DNA of 64,000 nucleotides from Asticcacaulis sp. YBE204 (GCF_000495855.1 NZ_AWGF01000004.1:62001-126000), one strand, 5' to 3'. Shown: positions 1 through 8,502, counted from the first letter of the stretch. Numbers and translations are program-made. Notes: generated by a model not told the origin, from the letters alone.

Positions 1-177
1 GCGAGAGCCATCGCCTTCGAACTGCGCGTGGTGCTCGATCAGGCGGCGCTGAGCCTCGACGATCAGCATCTGGTCTCGGTGCGCGTCAGCTATCTCGATG
101 TGTTCCGGAGTGCCGACAAGCGGTCGATCTACGGGCTGGTCCGACTGCGGGTGGTCACCGAGGCCAACCCTATCTAG
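1..177 (+). CDS. GTA tail terminator-like protein, DUF3168 (gp8), 3' end only
   Basis: This is the last 58 codons of a gene that begins left of the window, ending in TAG. The translated tail (…SVRVSYLDVFRSADK… then YGLVRLRVVTEANPI) matches the pattern of the C-terminus of DUF3168 proteins, which in gene transfer agents and siphophages cap the tail tube at the neck. Its position directly before the major tail protein is the standard order gp8-gp9 of the Rhodobacter capsulatus GTA. The assignment rests on this context plus a short match, because the N-terminal part is not visible. The 136 bases between this stop and the next gene hold no gene. Confidence 0.7.
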   Translation, partial: ARAIAFELRVVLDQAALSLDDQHLVSVRVSYLDVFRSADKRSIYGLVRLRVVTEANPI

Positions 178-313
178 GGCGGGTCTGCAAAGCGCCGTCT
201 TTCTGCGCGTTTCGGCTCGTGTACAAAAGTACACGTCGCCTTCAATGCTCAAAAGCCAGCCCTTTTCGCCGCGCCCTAGCGGGTTGGCGTTCTTCGTTTG
301 AAAGGAGACTCAT

Positions 314-721
314 ATGGCCCTGCAAAAAGGCCGCGACATGCTGCTGAAAATTCATGACGGTACGGCTTACGTTACCGTCGCGGGCCTCAGGGCGCGCACC
401 GTGTCGCTCAATGCAAAGACCGTCGATGTCACCGACTCGCAAAGCCCCAATGGCTGGCGCGAACTGATGGCCGGGGCGGGTGTCAAGGCGCTCTCGGTGT
501 CCGGCTCCGGTGTCTTCAAGGACGCCGCGTCCGACGCCGTGATGCGCGAAGCCTTCTTCGCCCAGACGGCGCGAAACTGGCAGATCATCGTGCCGGATTT
601 CGGACAGTTCAGCGGCGCGTTTTTGATCGCCTCGCTCGACTATGCCGGCGATCACGACGCCGAAGCGACCTTTGCCCTGACGCTGGCTTCGGCGGGGGAG
701 GTGACCTTTGTCAGCCTCTGA
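314..721 (+). CDS. GTA/phage major tail protein (gp9, TP901-1 family)
   Basis: The 135-residue product is the tail tube subunit expected in a GTA or siphophage-like particle. It starts MALQKGRDMLLKI and has the compact beta-rich pattern of TP901-1 major tail proteins, including a central stretch with DVTDSQSPNGWRELM and a later FGQFSGAFLIASLDYAGDHD. The length matches the family (about 135-140 residues). A strong AAGGAG ribosome binding site lies 8 bases before the ATG. It overlaps the next gene by 14 bases, as in a translationally coupled tail operon. Assigned by family resemblance plus gene order. Confidence 0.88.
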   Translation: MALQKGRDMLLKIHDGTAYVTVAGLRARTVSLNAKTVDVTDSQSPNGWRELMAGAGVKALSVSGSGVFKDAASDAVMREAFFAQTARNWQIIVPDFGQFSGAFLIASLDYAGDHDAEATFALTLASAGEVTFVSL

Positions 722-1007
722 TACACCCCTCATCAATAAAGCGCGTGGCGAAGTCGTCGCCTGTATCGGCGGCAAGGATCTGCGCCTTTGCGTCACGCTG
801 AAAGCTTTGGCGGAACTCGAAACCCATTTCGACGTCACGGGCTTCGAGGCGCTGGCCGCCAAACTGGCGACGATGGGCGCGAAGGACGTCTGGGCGGTAC
901 TCAAGGCGCTGGTCCTCGACGAGATCGAACTGCCGGTTCTGCACATCAGTCTGGCTGAGGCCATCGAGGCTATCGTCGCGGCGTTCCGCGCAATGAATGA
1001 TGACTAG
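708..1007 (+). CDS. GTA gp10-family protein
   Basis: A 99-residue protein of the small GTA family that follows the major tail protein and, with the next gene, is thought to act as a tail assembly chaperone pair. The pattern of a short basic N-terminus, then GGKDLRLCVTLKALAELETHFDV, then an amphipathic C-terminus is typical. The start is a TTG at 708 overlapping the upstream gene; no ATG is available in frame before the conserved part, so this start is the best choice. The stop TAG at 1005-1007 is immediately followed by, and shares its last base with, a palindromic repeat (1008-1052). The start remains less certain than the identity. Confidence 0.8.
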   Translation: MSASDTPLINKARGEVVACIGGKDLRLCVTLKALAELETHFDVTGFEALAAKLATMGAKDVWAVLKALVLDEIELPVLHISLAEAIEAIVAAFRAMNDD

Positions 1008-1242
1008 AGCGCATTCCGAAAAGTGTGAAGCGGTTTTCGGAAACGAATGCGCGACAAAAAAATGGGCCGCGATGTTCCGGCTGGGCGTGGTCGAACTGCG
1101 CCTGTCGCCCGACGCCTTCTGGCGTCTGAGCTGGCGTGAATGGCTGTGGCTGACCGCGCCGCCGGAACAGGCGGTGCCGCTGGATAAGCGGGGCCTGACC
1201 GACCTGATGACCCTTTTTCCGGATGACGAATATGAACAGTGA
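997..1242 (+). CDS. GTA tail assembly chaperone-like protein (gp10.1), N-terminus altered by a repeat
   Basis: The conserved part, WAAMFRLGVVELRLSPDAFWRLSWREW, is the hallmark of the short phage tail assembly chaperone family found in GTAs (usually about 60-70 residues). Here the frame opens at ATG 997, 11 bases inside gp10, giving 81 residues. Residues 4-20 or so are encoded by the palindromic repeat at 1008-1052, so they are not ancestral. An alternative start is ATG 1072, giving 56 residues but losing the conserved Trp. The 997 start would be coupled to termination of gp10. The product probably works with gp10 on the tape measure protein during tail assembly. Confidence 0.72.
   Translation: MMTRAHSEKCEAVFGNECATKKWAAMFRLGVVELRLSPDAFWRLSWREWLWLTAPPEQAVPLDKRGLTDLMTLFPDDEYEQ
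1008..1052. repeat. Palindromic repeat, copy 1 (bulged hairpin)
   Basis: Stem GCGCATTC (1009-1016) pairs with GAATGCGC (1045-1052) and inner CCGAAAA (1016-1022) pairs with TTTTCGG (1034-1040), leaving an 11-base loop GTGTGAAGCGG and a four-base bulge AAAC. It starts right at the stop codon of gp10. A second copy at 62892-62937 has the same loop and bulge size but a different outer stem. Confidence 0.85.
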
Positions 1243-1750
1243 ACTGGACGGCTTGACCGCCCAAATCAACGAAGCGGCGGTCGCCTTGCAGGCCCTTAAG
1301 GGGCCAGCGCAGGAATCCGCCGACGCCATAGATCAGGCGTTTTCGAAAGCCGGATCGTCTCTGGCGCGGTCGTTGAGCCGCGCGGCGAAGGACGGTGAGA
1401 TCAGCCTGTCGGAACTGGCGTCCGCGATCATCAACGCCGTCAATGCAGCAGCGGGATCGTCCGGCAGCGGATCGTTAGCCAGCGTTTTGGGTGACGTGTT
1501 GAACGGAGCCTCGAAGGCCTTTTCCGGCGCGCGCGCCGATGGCGGTTACGTCACGGCGGGCGGGTCTTATCTGGTCGGCGAGCGTGGGCCGGAATGGTTC
1601 CGTCCGGCGACCTCGGGCGAGATCGGCAGCGGTGGTGGCCCGACCGTCAATGTGTCGCTGAACATCGCGGGCGGGGCCGACAGCCTCGTGCGGTCGGAAG
1701 CGCAGATCGCGGCGGCTTTGCACCGCGCCGCCAGATTAGGGAGCCGGTGA
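1223..1750 (+). CDS. GTA tail tape measure protein (gp11)
   Basis: A 175-residue alanine-rich, mostly helical protein. It occupies the tape measure slot between the tail chaperone and the DUF2460 gene. The C-terminal third contains the motif ADGGYVTAGGSYLVGERGPEWF, which is the characteristic tail end of phage and GTA tape measure proteins. It is short, as expected for a GTA with a short tail (the Rhodobacter protein is only slightly longer). The start at ATG 1223 overlaps the preceding gene by 20 bases; ATG 1232 is an alternative. The stop TGA overlaps the next start as TGATG. Confidence 0.85.
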   Translation: MTNMNSELDGLTAQINEAAVALQALKGPAQESADAIDQAFSKAGSSLARSLSRAAKDGEISLSELASAIINAVNAAAGSSGSGSLASVLGDVLNGASKAFSGARADGGYVTAGGSYLVGERGPEWFRPATSGEIGSGGGPTVNVSLNIAGGADSLVRSEAQIAAALHRAARLGSR

Positions 1751-2358
1751 TGTTTCACGACGTCAGTTTTCCCGCGCGTCTGGCCTTTGGGTCGGGGGCT
1801 GGGGTCGAGCGGCGGACGCAGATCACGACTCTGGCGTCGGGTCATGAGCAACGGATCAGTCCCTGGGCGCAGGGTCGCCGCCGGTATCTGATCGGGGCAG
1901 GGGTCCGCTCGCTGCACGACGCGGCGGAACTGCTGGCCTTTTTCGAGGCACGCGAAGGTCAGTTGTACGGCTTCCGCTTCAAGGACTTCGCCGATTTCAA
2001 GAGTAGTGCGGTCAATGCGGCGGTAACGGCGACGGATCAGGTGATCGGCACGGGCGACGGCGCGCGGACGGTGTTTCAACTGACCAAGGCCTATGGCGGC
2101 GTGACGCGGGCGATCGCTAAGCCGGTCGCGGACACGGTCAAGGTGGCACTGGACGGCGTCGTCACGACCGCCTTCAGCGTCGATCACACGACGGGTCTGG
2201 TAACGTTTTCAGCGGCCCCGGCGGCGGGTGTCGTTATCCGCGCCGGGTTCGAGTTCGACACGCCGGTCAGGTTTGATTCCGACCGACTGGACCTGACGCT
2301 GGAAGGCTTCGACGCCGGCCGCGTGGCGGCGGTGCCGCTGGTCGAGATCAGAGTTTAA
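1750..2358 (+). CDS. GTA distal tail protein, DUF2460 (gp12)
   Basis: A 202-residue DUF2460 protein, the distal tail component joining the tube to the baseplate hub. Diagnostic features are the N-terminal FHDVSFPARLAFGS, the RRRYLIGAGVRSLHDAAELLAFFEAREGQLYGFRFKD block at about residues 38-75, and the C-terminal FDSDRLDLTLEG segment. The ATG at 1750 overlaps the tape measure stop by one base, which decides the start. The TAA stop at 2356-2358 falls inside the TTTAACCCCC that begins a family 1 palindromic repeat. Confidence 0.9.
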   Translation: MFHDVSFPARLAFGSGAGVERRTQITTLASGHEQRISPWAQGRRRYLIGAGVRSLHDAAELLAFFEAREGQLYGFRFKDFADFKSSAVNAAVTATDQVIGTGDGARTVFQLTKAYGGVTRAIAKPVADTVKVALDGVVTTAFSVDHTTGLVTFSAAPAAGVVIRAGFEFDTPVRFDSDRLDLTLEGFDAGRVAAVPLVEIRV

Positions 2359-2390
2359 CCCCCTCTCCCCGCAGGGGCGAGGGGAAGGAG
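2359..2390. repeat. Family 1 repeat, single hairpin
   Basis: A near-palindrome CCCCTCTCCCC-GCA-GGGGCGAGGGG fills the gap between gp12 and gp13. Its left edge abuts the TAA stop and its right edge runs into GGGGAAGGAG, the ribosome binding site of gp13. Confidence 0.85.
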
Positions 2391-2394
2391 CATC

Positions 2395-3063
2395 ATGCGA
2401 CATATTCCGGAAACGATAAGTGCGGCATTGGTGCAGGGCGCGGTCCGTTTCTGCCATGCGTGGATCATCACACGCAGCGATGGTGAGCGTTTGGGCTTTA
2501 CCGATCACGACCGCGACCTGACTGTGCTTGATGTGGTCTGCAAAGCGGCCACCGGTCTGACGCAGGGCGCGGCATCTGTGGATCTCGGCATGGAGGCGTC
2601 GGACGCTTCGGTGTCGGGCGTGCTGACCGCCGACGCGCTCGATCCTGCCGATATACGCGCAGGGCTTTATGACGGCGCGGCGGTCGAGAGCTTCGTCGTC
2701 GAGTGGTCCAGCGGTGACCCTGTGACGATGGGCGCGGGGACTCTGGCGCGGATCGAAGCGCGCGGCGGGGTGGGCGCGGGCTCAACCTTCGTCGCCCACG
2801 TCGAAGGCGCCGCGGCCAGACTTCAGCGCGTTATAGGGCGGCGGTTTACACCGCTGTGCGACGCCGTGTTCGGCGATGCGCGGTGCGGCGCGATGGGCGA
2901 CGGGCCGTGCGACAAGCGCTATGCGACCTGTCACGGCGTACACGGCAACGCGCTCAATTTTCGTGGCTTCCCCGACCTGCCGGGTGAGGATTTTGTCACG
3001 CTTTACCCCCGTTCCGGCGACGTGATGGACGGGCGGTCACGGTCAGGGGCGGGTCGTGCGTGA
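2395..3063 (+). CDS. GTA baseplate hub protein, DUF2163 (gp13)
   Basis: A 222-residue protein of the DUF2163 family. The C-terminal half carries the cysteine-rich signature: CDAVFGDARCG at about residues 161-171, then CDKRYATC, then NALNFRGFPDLPG. In the Rhodobacter GTA the equivalent hub protein binds an iron-sulfur cluster through these cysteines; I infer the same here. The N-terminal half has the family pattern FCHAWIITRSDGERLGFTDHDRDL. AAGGAG provides the ribosome binding site 4-5 bases from the ATG. The stop overlaps the next gene by 8 bases. Confidence 0.92.
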   Translation: MRHIPETISAALVQGAVRFCHAWIITRSDGERLGFTDHDRDLTVLDVVCKAATGLTQGAASVDLGMEASDASVSGVLTADALDPADIRAGLYDGAAVESFVVEWSSGDPVTMGAGTLARIEARGGVGAGSTFVAHVEGAAARLQRVIGRRFTPLCDAVFGDARCGAMGDGPCDKRYATCHGVHGNALNFRGFPDLPGEDFVTLYPRSGDVMDGRSRSGAGRA

Positions 3064-3487
3064 TCTGGTTTTAGCCGAGGCGCGGTCGTGGATCGGCACG
3101 CCCTATCAGCACCGGATGAGCCTCAAAGGCGTCGGCTGCGATTGTCTGGGGCTGGTGCGCGGCGTGTGGCGCAGTGTGCAGGGCGAAGAGCCATGGGACC
3201 TGCCGCCCTATACCGGCGACTGGGCCGAGATCGGCGGCCGTGAGGTCTTGCTGGACGGTCTGGCGCGCTATCTGATGCCGGTCGCGGTGGGTGAAGCGCA
3301 GGCCGGTGACGTGCTGGTATTTCGACTGAAACCCGGCGCCGTCGCCAAGCACGCGGCGATCCTCAGCGCCGGCGATATGGCCGATCCGAGGTCCGCTCTG
3401 ATCCATGCCTATTGGAGCCATGCGGTCGTCGAGACCTGGCTCGGGACGTGGTGGCGACGGCACGTGGTTGCGGCGTTTAGGTTTTAA
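3056..3487 (+). CDS. GTA cell-wall peptidase, NlpC/P60 (gp14)
   Basis: A 143-residue NlpC/P60 cysteine peptidase that would open peptidoglycan when the particle docks or injects DNA. The catalytic Cys is C30 in GVGCDCLGLVRG, the His is H99 in AVAKHAAIL, and H117 in LIHAYW is the likely third polar residue. The start is GTG 3056, overlapping gp13 by 8 bases, consistent with coupled translation. The TAA stop at 3485-3487 lies in the TTTTAACCCCC edge of a family 1 repeat, as for gp12. Confidence 0.9.
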   Translation: MRDLVLAEARSWIGTPYQHRMSLKGVGCDCLGLVRGVWRSVQGEEPWDLPPYTGDWAEIGGREVLLDGLARYLMPVAVGEAQAGDVLVFRLKPGAVAKHAAILSAGDMADPRSALIHAYWSHAVVETWLGTWWRRHVVAAFRF

Positions 3488-3605
3488 CCCCCTCTCCCTG
3501 TGGGGAGAGGGTTGGGGTGAGGGGGCTGCCATCGGCACCCCGGACTCCCCTCACCCGGCCAAAGACTAAAGTCTTCGGCCACCCTCTCCCCATAGGGGCG
3601 AGGGG
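3488..3605. repeat. Family 1 composite repeat, two terminal hairpins
   Basis: The left hairpin CCCTCTCCCTGTGGGGAGAGGG-like unit is followed by TTGGGGTGAGGGGG; the right half has CCCCTCACCC, an inner hairpin GGCCAAAGAC-TAAA-GTCTTCGGCC (3557-3580) and the terminal hairpin CCCTCTCCCC-ATA-GGGGCGAGGGG. It separates gp14 from gp15 and ends in the gp15 ribosome binding site (GGGGAAAGGAA). Confidence 0.85.
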
Positions 3606-3615
3606 AAAGGAATCT

Positions 3616-6600
3616 ATGGCACAGGTTATTCTTACCACCATCGGTACAGCTCTGGGCGGGCCGGTCGGTGGCATCATCGGCTCGACTCTCGGGCAGGCCA
3701 TCGACCGTACTGTGGTCAATGCGCTTTCGCCCGTCCGGCAACTGGGCTCGCGGCTGGAAGGCGTGCGCGTCGCGTCCGCGGATCAGGGCGCGCCGATCAA
3801 GCAGGTCTATGGTCGCGGACGCGTGGCGGGGACGATCATCTGGACGGCGCGGTTGAAGGAAAACCGCTCGACCACGCGCGCGTCGAAATCGTCGCCGAAG
3901 ACCGAGTCCTACGCCTATAGTTTGTCGTTCGCCGTGGGTCTGTGTGAAGGCCCCATCGACGGCATCGGGCGCATCTGGGCCGACGGACAATTGCTGGATC
4001 AGTCGGCGCTCGCTTACCGGCTCTATACCGGCAGCGAGGACCAGATGCCGGACGCCCTGATCGAGGCGATCGAAGGCTCGGCCCCGGCCTATCGCGGTCT
4101 GGCCTATCTGGTGTTCGAAGACTTGCCGTTGGCGGCCTTCGGCAACCGCCCGCCCAGCCTGTCGGTCGAGGTGTTCCGCAGACCGCCGGGTGACGGTCTG
4201 GAGACTCTGATCGACGGGGTCTGCCTGATTCCCGGCGCGGGCGAATTCGTCTATGCGACCGCGCATAATGCCGTGCTCGAAGGCCTCAGCGGCGCGCGCT
4301 GGGAGACGCAGAACAGCACTGACGGGCGACCCGATTTTCTCGTCGCGCTCGATCAGCTTCAGGCACAGCTGCCGAACGTCAAACGCGTCAATCTGGTGGT
4401 GAGCTGGTTCGGCGACAGCCTCGATGCGGGCGTGTGCCAGATCAAACCCGGCGTCGAACAGCGCGACAAAAAGACCAAGCCGTTGCACTGGTCCGTGGCG
4501 GGGCTGAACCGCGCCGAGGCGCATTTGATCAGCACGCTGGATGACCGTCCGGCCTATGGCGGCACGCCGTCGGATCAGACAGTGGTCGATGCCATCCGGG
4601 CGTTGAAAGCGCGCGGCTATGCGGTCACGCTGGTGCCGTTCATCCTGATGGACTGCGCCGGTTTTCCGTGGCGCGGACGGATCACGTCAGGCAGCGATGT
4701 GGCGGCGTTTTTTACCAACGAATGGGGCCTGAACCGCTTTGTCACACATCTGGCGGCACTGGGCGTCGAGGCGGGTGGCGTCGATACGGTCCTGCTCGGT
4801 TCCGAACTGCGCGGGGTGACCACCGCACGCATCGGCGGCACCTATCCGGCGGTCGCGGCGCTGAAGGCGCTGGCGGCGGAAGTCCGCGCCATCGTCGGGG
4901 TGGAAACGCAGATTTCCTACGCCGCCGACTGGAGCGAATATTTCGGTCATCAGGCGGGCGGCGCGGTGCATTTCCACCTCGACCCGCTGTGGGTCGATGC
5001 CAATATCGATTTCGTCGGCATCGACTGGTACGCGCCGTTGACCGACTGGCGCGACGGCGAACATCTGGATGCGGAGGTCGCGGATTCGATTTACGACGAG
5101 GCCTATCTGACTTCACGGATGCGCGGCGGCGAGGGCTTCGACTGGTACTATGCGTCGGAGGAGGATCGCGACGCGCAGATCCGTACACCGATCATCGATG
5201 GCTCCTCCCATGGCGAAGACTGGCTGTTCCGACCTAAGGACGTCCTGAACTGGTGGGCGAATGCGCACCACGACCGGCCAGATGGGATGCGTTCTGCGAC
5301 GCCAACCGCGTGGGTGCCACAATCCAAGCCGGTTCGGTTCATCGAGTATGGCTGCGGGGCCATCGACAAGGGGCCGAACGCGCCGAACCTGTTCCTCGAT
5401 CCGAAGTCGTCGGAAAGCGCTGTGCCGCCGTACTCGACCGGTGAACGCGACGATCGGGCGCAGCGGGCTTATCTGACGGCACTGGCCGAGTTTTATAACG
5501 ATCCCGCCAACAATCCGGTCAGCATGGTCTACGGCGCGCCGATGCTGAGTGGTATGGATGTGTGGTGCTGGGACGCGCGGCCCTATCCGGCCTTTCCGCA
5601 GAAATCAGAGGTGTGGGGCGACGGCGACAACTGGCGCACGGGCCACTGGCTCAACGGGCGCATGGGCGGGGCCTCGGCTAAGCATTTGCTCACCGCAATA
5701 GCCGCTCAGGCCGGGGCGGAAATTGACGTGTCGTCGTCGTCGGGCCAGATCGACGGCTACGTCATCGAACAGCCGATGCGCGCGGCGCAGGCTTTGGAGC
5801 CGGTGCTCAGTTATCTGGGGCTGGAAATCGCCGACCGGAACGGGCTGATAGTGGTCGCCGATAGTACGGCGGTGGAGCTGTCGCGCGATGATCTGGCGTT
5901 CCATGACCGCGATCCGGTGCTGGCACGGCGCGATCTGATGGAGGTTCCGGGTGCGCTGATCCTGCGCTGTTACGACCTCGACCGCGACTATCAGGTGCAG
6001 GCGGTCCATGCGCGCGCCGACACGGCCGGCGGCGACACGCTGAGCCTCGACCTGTCGCTGGCTCTGACGGCGGCACAGGCGCGCGACTTTGCCGGTTACA
6101 CGCTCGCTCAGGCGCAGGGGGTGCGCGAAAGCCTCAGTGTCGATCTGTCGCCCGCGCAGGTCCTGCGCTTTGAAATCGGCGATGCGGTGGCGTTCGAAGG
6201 CGTGAACTATCGCATCAGTGGGATCGACCTGTCGGAACGACCTTCGGCGCTGCTGACGCCGGTGCCGTCGTCACGGGCGGTGGTGTCGGGCGAACCTTCG
6301 GGCGGTGGTGAAGGCGTTATTACGCCGATCTTGAGCGGTTTCACCCTGCTGGAACTGCCGTGTTTCGGGGCCGATGAGACCAATACGCGGCCCATTCTGG
6401 TCGCCTCATCCGCGCCGTTTATGGGCGTCGATATCTACGCCGGAGCCAGTGAGAGCGCGCTTCGTCTGCGCGGTCAGGTGCGTCAGGCGGCGGGCATCGG
6501 CGAGACGCGCATGGCGCTGGCGGCGGGGCAATCGGGGGTGTGGCTCCGTGAGGCCCTTCTCGATATCTATCTCGAAGGCGAAGCCCTGCAATCGCGCGCC

Positions 6601-7245
6601 GAGGCCGATGTGCTGGGCGGCGAGAACTTCATCTGCGTTAAGGGCGATGAGTGGGAGATCATTCAGTATCGCGAGGTCGTGCCGCTGGGGCCGCGTCTTT
6701 ATCGGTTGCGCGGGCTATTGCGCGGGCAATGGGGCACGCGGGCGTTTGCCATCGCGGATGGTGCGGCGGTCGTTCACCTGCCTGCGGATTTTACGCGCGC
6801 CGAGATGTCCAACGACGAAGTGGGTTTGCCGCGTCTGTGGCGGGCCGGTCGCAGCGGTTTCGGCGGCGCGGCGGACGGTGCCATCGAGGTCGAAGCGGTG
6901 TGGACCGGTCTGGCGCTCAGACCGCGCGCCCCGGTGCATGGGCGGGTGCGGCGCGAGACCGACGGGCTGGCGATCCGCTGGCTGCGGTGCGCGCGTTACG
7001 GCGGCGACCATCTCGATCTGGAACCGCCGATGGACGAGGCGGCGGAGGTCTATCGTTTGCGCTTTTATCAGGGCGAGACCCTGCGTCGTGAAACCGAGGC
7101 GATGGAGAGCCGGTTCGTCTATGGCGACGATCTGCGCGCGCTCGACTATCCGGGTGGGTTTGATGCCGAAAGCCGCCTTGAAATCGTTCAGAAATCGACT
7201 ACATCCGGCTATGGTCCGCCGTTGCGCGTCGGTTTAATGACTTGA
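3616..7245 (+). CDS. GTA host-specificity/tail fibre protein (gp15 'megatron')
   Basis: A 1209-residue protein, the largest in the module, forming the tail hub and receptor-binding end of the particle. The N-terminus ILTTIGTALGGPVGGIIGSTLGQAID is a glycine-rich segment typical of gp15. A central region (about residues 390-700) with FVGIDWYAPLTDWRDGEHLDAE and KPVRFIEYGCGAIDKGPNAPNLF is the GTA TIM-barrel domain. The C-terminal part has beta-rich phage-tail repeats. The frame is open further upstream to 3517, but those codons lie in a palindromic repeat; the ATG at 3616 has AAAGGAA before it and matches the family N-terminus. It is the last gene of the module here. The 197 bases to the next gene are mostly repeat. 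Confidence 0.92.
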   Translation: MAQVILTTIGTALGGPVGGIIGSTLGQAIDRTVVNALSPVRQLGSRLEGVRVASADQGAPIKQVYGRGRVAGTIIWTARLKENRSTTRASKSSPKTESYAYSLSFAVGLCEGPIDGIGRIWADGQLLDQSALAYRLYTGSEDQMPDALIEAIEGSAPAYRGLAYLVFEDLPLAAFGNRPPSLSVEVFRRPPGDGLETLIDGVCLIPGAGEFVYATAHNAVLEGLSGARWETQNSTDGRPDFLVALDQLQAQLPNVKRVNLVVSWFGDSLDAGVCQIKPGVEQRDKKTKPLHWSVAGLNRAEAHLISTLDDRPAYGGTPSDQTVVDAIRALKARGYAVTLVPFILMDCAGFPWRGRITSGSDVAAFFTNEWGLNRFVTHLAALGVEAGGVDTVLLGSELRGVTTARIGGTYPAVAALKALAAEVRAIVGVETQISYAADWSEYFGHQAGGAVHFHLDPLWVDANIDFVGIDWYAPLTDWRDGEHLDAEVADSIYDEAYLTSRMRGGEGFDWYYASEEDRDAQIRTPIIDGSSHGEDWLFRPKDVLNWWANAHHDRPDGMRSATPTAWVPQSKPVRFIEYGCGAIDKGPNAPNLFLDPKSSESAVPPYSTGERDDRAQRAYLTALAEFYNDPANNPVSMVYGAPMLSGMDVWCWDARPYPAFPQKSEVWGDGDNWRTGHWLNGRMGGASAKHLLTAIAAQAGAEIDVSSSSGQIDGYVIEQPMRAAQALEPVLSYLGLEIADRNGLIVVADSTAVELSRDDLAFHDRDPVLARRDLMEVPGALILRCYDLDRDYQVQAVHARADTAGGDTLSLDLSLALTAAQARDFAGYTLAQAQGVRESLSVDLSPAQVLRFEIGDAVAFEGVNYRISGIDLSERPSALLTPVPSSRAVVSGEPSGGGEGVITPILSGFTLLELPCFGADETNTRPILVASSAPFMGVDIYAGASESALRLRGQVRQAAGIGETRMALAAGQSGVWLREALLDIYLEGEALQSRAEADVLGGENFICVKGDEWEIIQYREVVPLGPRLYRLRGLLRGQWGTRAFAIADGAAVVHLPADFTRAEMSNDEVGLPRLWRAGRSGFGGAADGAIEVEAVWTGLALRPRAPVHGRVRRETDGLAIRWLRCARYGGDHLDLEPPMDEAAEVYRLRFYQGETLRRETEAMESRFVYGDDLRALDYPGGFDAESRLEIVQKSTTSGYGPPLRVGLMT

Positions 7246-7283
7246 CTTGAGGCCTGTCCTTCGCCAACGGCTATTCGCTTAAA

Positions 7284-7421
7284 TACTCCCCCACCTGTGG
7301 GGGAGGTGGCGCGTAGCGCCGGAGGGGGGCCTTAACCGGCCCTGAGTGTGTCGCGGCAAAGGCCCCCACCACCACTCCGGCTCCGCCGTCGCGGTCCCCC
7401 TCCCCACAAGTGGGGAGGTAT
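7284..7421. repeat. Family 2 composite repeat
   Basis: Begins TACTCCCCCACCTGTGGGGGAGG and ends CCCTCCCCACAAGTGGGGAGG-TAT. The inner edges carry CGGAGGGGGGCC and GGCCCCCACCACCAC in inverted orientation. It lies between gp15 and the J-protein gene. Confidence 0.8.
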
Positions 7422-7442
7422 GAGTGGTATGGAGGTTGGAAC

Positions 7443-8426
7443 TTGGCTGGCGATCCTTATGCTGAATTGGGCGTGCCGCGGAGCGCGAGCGCGGACGATA
7501 TCCAGAAGGCGTTCCGCAAGCTGGCCAAGGAACTGCACCCCGACCGCAACCCCAATAACAAGGCCGCCGAGGACCGCTTCAAGCGCGTGTCGGGGGCGTT
7601 CGACCTGCTCAAAGACCCCGACAAGCGCAAGAAGTACGACGCGGGTCAGATGGATGCCGACGGGCGCGAGACCCACCGTGGGTTTGGTGGTGGAGGCGGT
7701 GCTTCCGGCGGCTATGGCCGCGGCGCAGGTGGTAATTTCGACGGCGTCGATCTGGACGATATTTTCGACATCTTCGGCAGCGGTAGCCGTCGTCAGGGCA
7801 ATGCGGGCGGTGGCTTCGGTGGCGGGTTTGGCGGTTTCGGCGGCGGTGGGGCCAATCCCGGCGGTTTCGGTCAGGCCGCGAAGGGCAATGACCTGAAAAT
7901 CCGGCTCGATATCGACCTGATGGACACGATTGCCGGCAATACGCGCCGGGTGCAGTTCACCGATGGTCGCACGGTCGACGTCAATATCCCCAAGGGCGCC
8001 AAGGACGGCCAGACCCTGCGCCTCAAAGGGCAGGGGGCGGCCTCACCATCAGGGCGCGGGCCGCACGGCGATGCGCTGGTCGAATTGACGCTCCGCCCGC
8101 ACCCGGTCTTCCGTCCGGAAGGCAACGATCTGCATATGGACCTCTATGTGGCGATCCCCGACGCAGTGCTGGGTGGCAAGGTGCAGGCTCCGACGCCTGA
8201 CGGTCCGGTCAATGTGACCATCGCCAAGGGCTCCAATTCCGGCGGGGTGCTGCGTCTGAAAGGGCGCGGCGGTTTCGATGCCAAGACCAATGCGCGCGGC
8301 GATCTGTTCGCCAAGATCGTGCTGGCGCTGCCGGATAAGGTCGATGACGATTTCGTCGCCTATGCCGAGGACTGGCGCAAGGATGCGCCCTATACGCCCA
8401 GCCATCCGGCGACACGCAAGCGGTAA
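7443..8426 (+). CDS. DnaJ-class co-chaperone, CbpA-like (J domain plus DnaJ C-terminal domains)
   Basis: A 327-residue class B J-protein that would stimulate DnaK ATPase and deliver unfolded clients. An N-terminal J domain (about residues 2-70) contains the HPD motif in KELHPDRN. A Gly/Phe-rich linker follows, with the GGGFGGGFGGFGGGG run, and then two beta-barrel client-binding domains (LKIRLDIDLMDTIAGNTRRV, ALVELTLRPHPVFRPEGNDLHMDL). No CxxCxGxG zinc repeats are present, which separates it from DnaJ itself. I chose TTG 7443: GGAGG lies 7 bases upstream and the protein then begins AGDPYAELGV as in relatives; the GTG at 7410 lies in a repeat. Confidence 0.88.
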   Translation: MAGDPYAELGVPRSASADDIQKAFRKLAKELHPDRNPNNKAAEDRFKRVSGAFDLLKDPDKRKKYDAGQMDADGRETHRGFGGGGGASGGYGRGAGGNFDGVDLDDIFDIFGSGSRRQGNAGGGFGGGFGGFGGGGANPGGFGQAAKGNDLKIRLDIDLMDTIAGNTRRVQFTDGRTVDVNIPKGAKDGQTLRLKGQGAASPSGRGPHGDALVELTLRPHPVFRPEGNDLHMDLYVAIPDAVLGGKVQAPTPDGPVNVTIAKGSNSGGVLRLKGRGGFDAKTNARGDLFAKIVLALPDKVDDDFVAYAEDWRKDAPYTPSHPATRKR

Positions 8427-8484
8427 AACGAAATTATATTGTTTTGTAAACTTATAGTGCTTATATAGACATTAGCAGTTGGGA

Positions 8485-8502
8485 GGCTCGCCGATGCGAG
8501 CC
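8485..8502. promoter_or_regulatory. Hairpin in the leader of the DUF3800 gene
   Basis: GGCTCGC (8485-8491) and GCGAGCC (8496-8502) form a perfect 7-bp stem with loop CGAT; a weaker outer GGGAGG/CCTCCC pairing (8481-8486 with 8519-8524) could extend it. It lies 43 bases before the start of the DUF3800 gene. It could be a terminator of the J-protein gene without a T tract, or a leader structure. Confidence 0.4.

Noticed and set aside
3484-4524. Minus-strand frame over the start of gp15
   Set aside because: Includes repeat sequence and antisense of gp15; no start signals.
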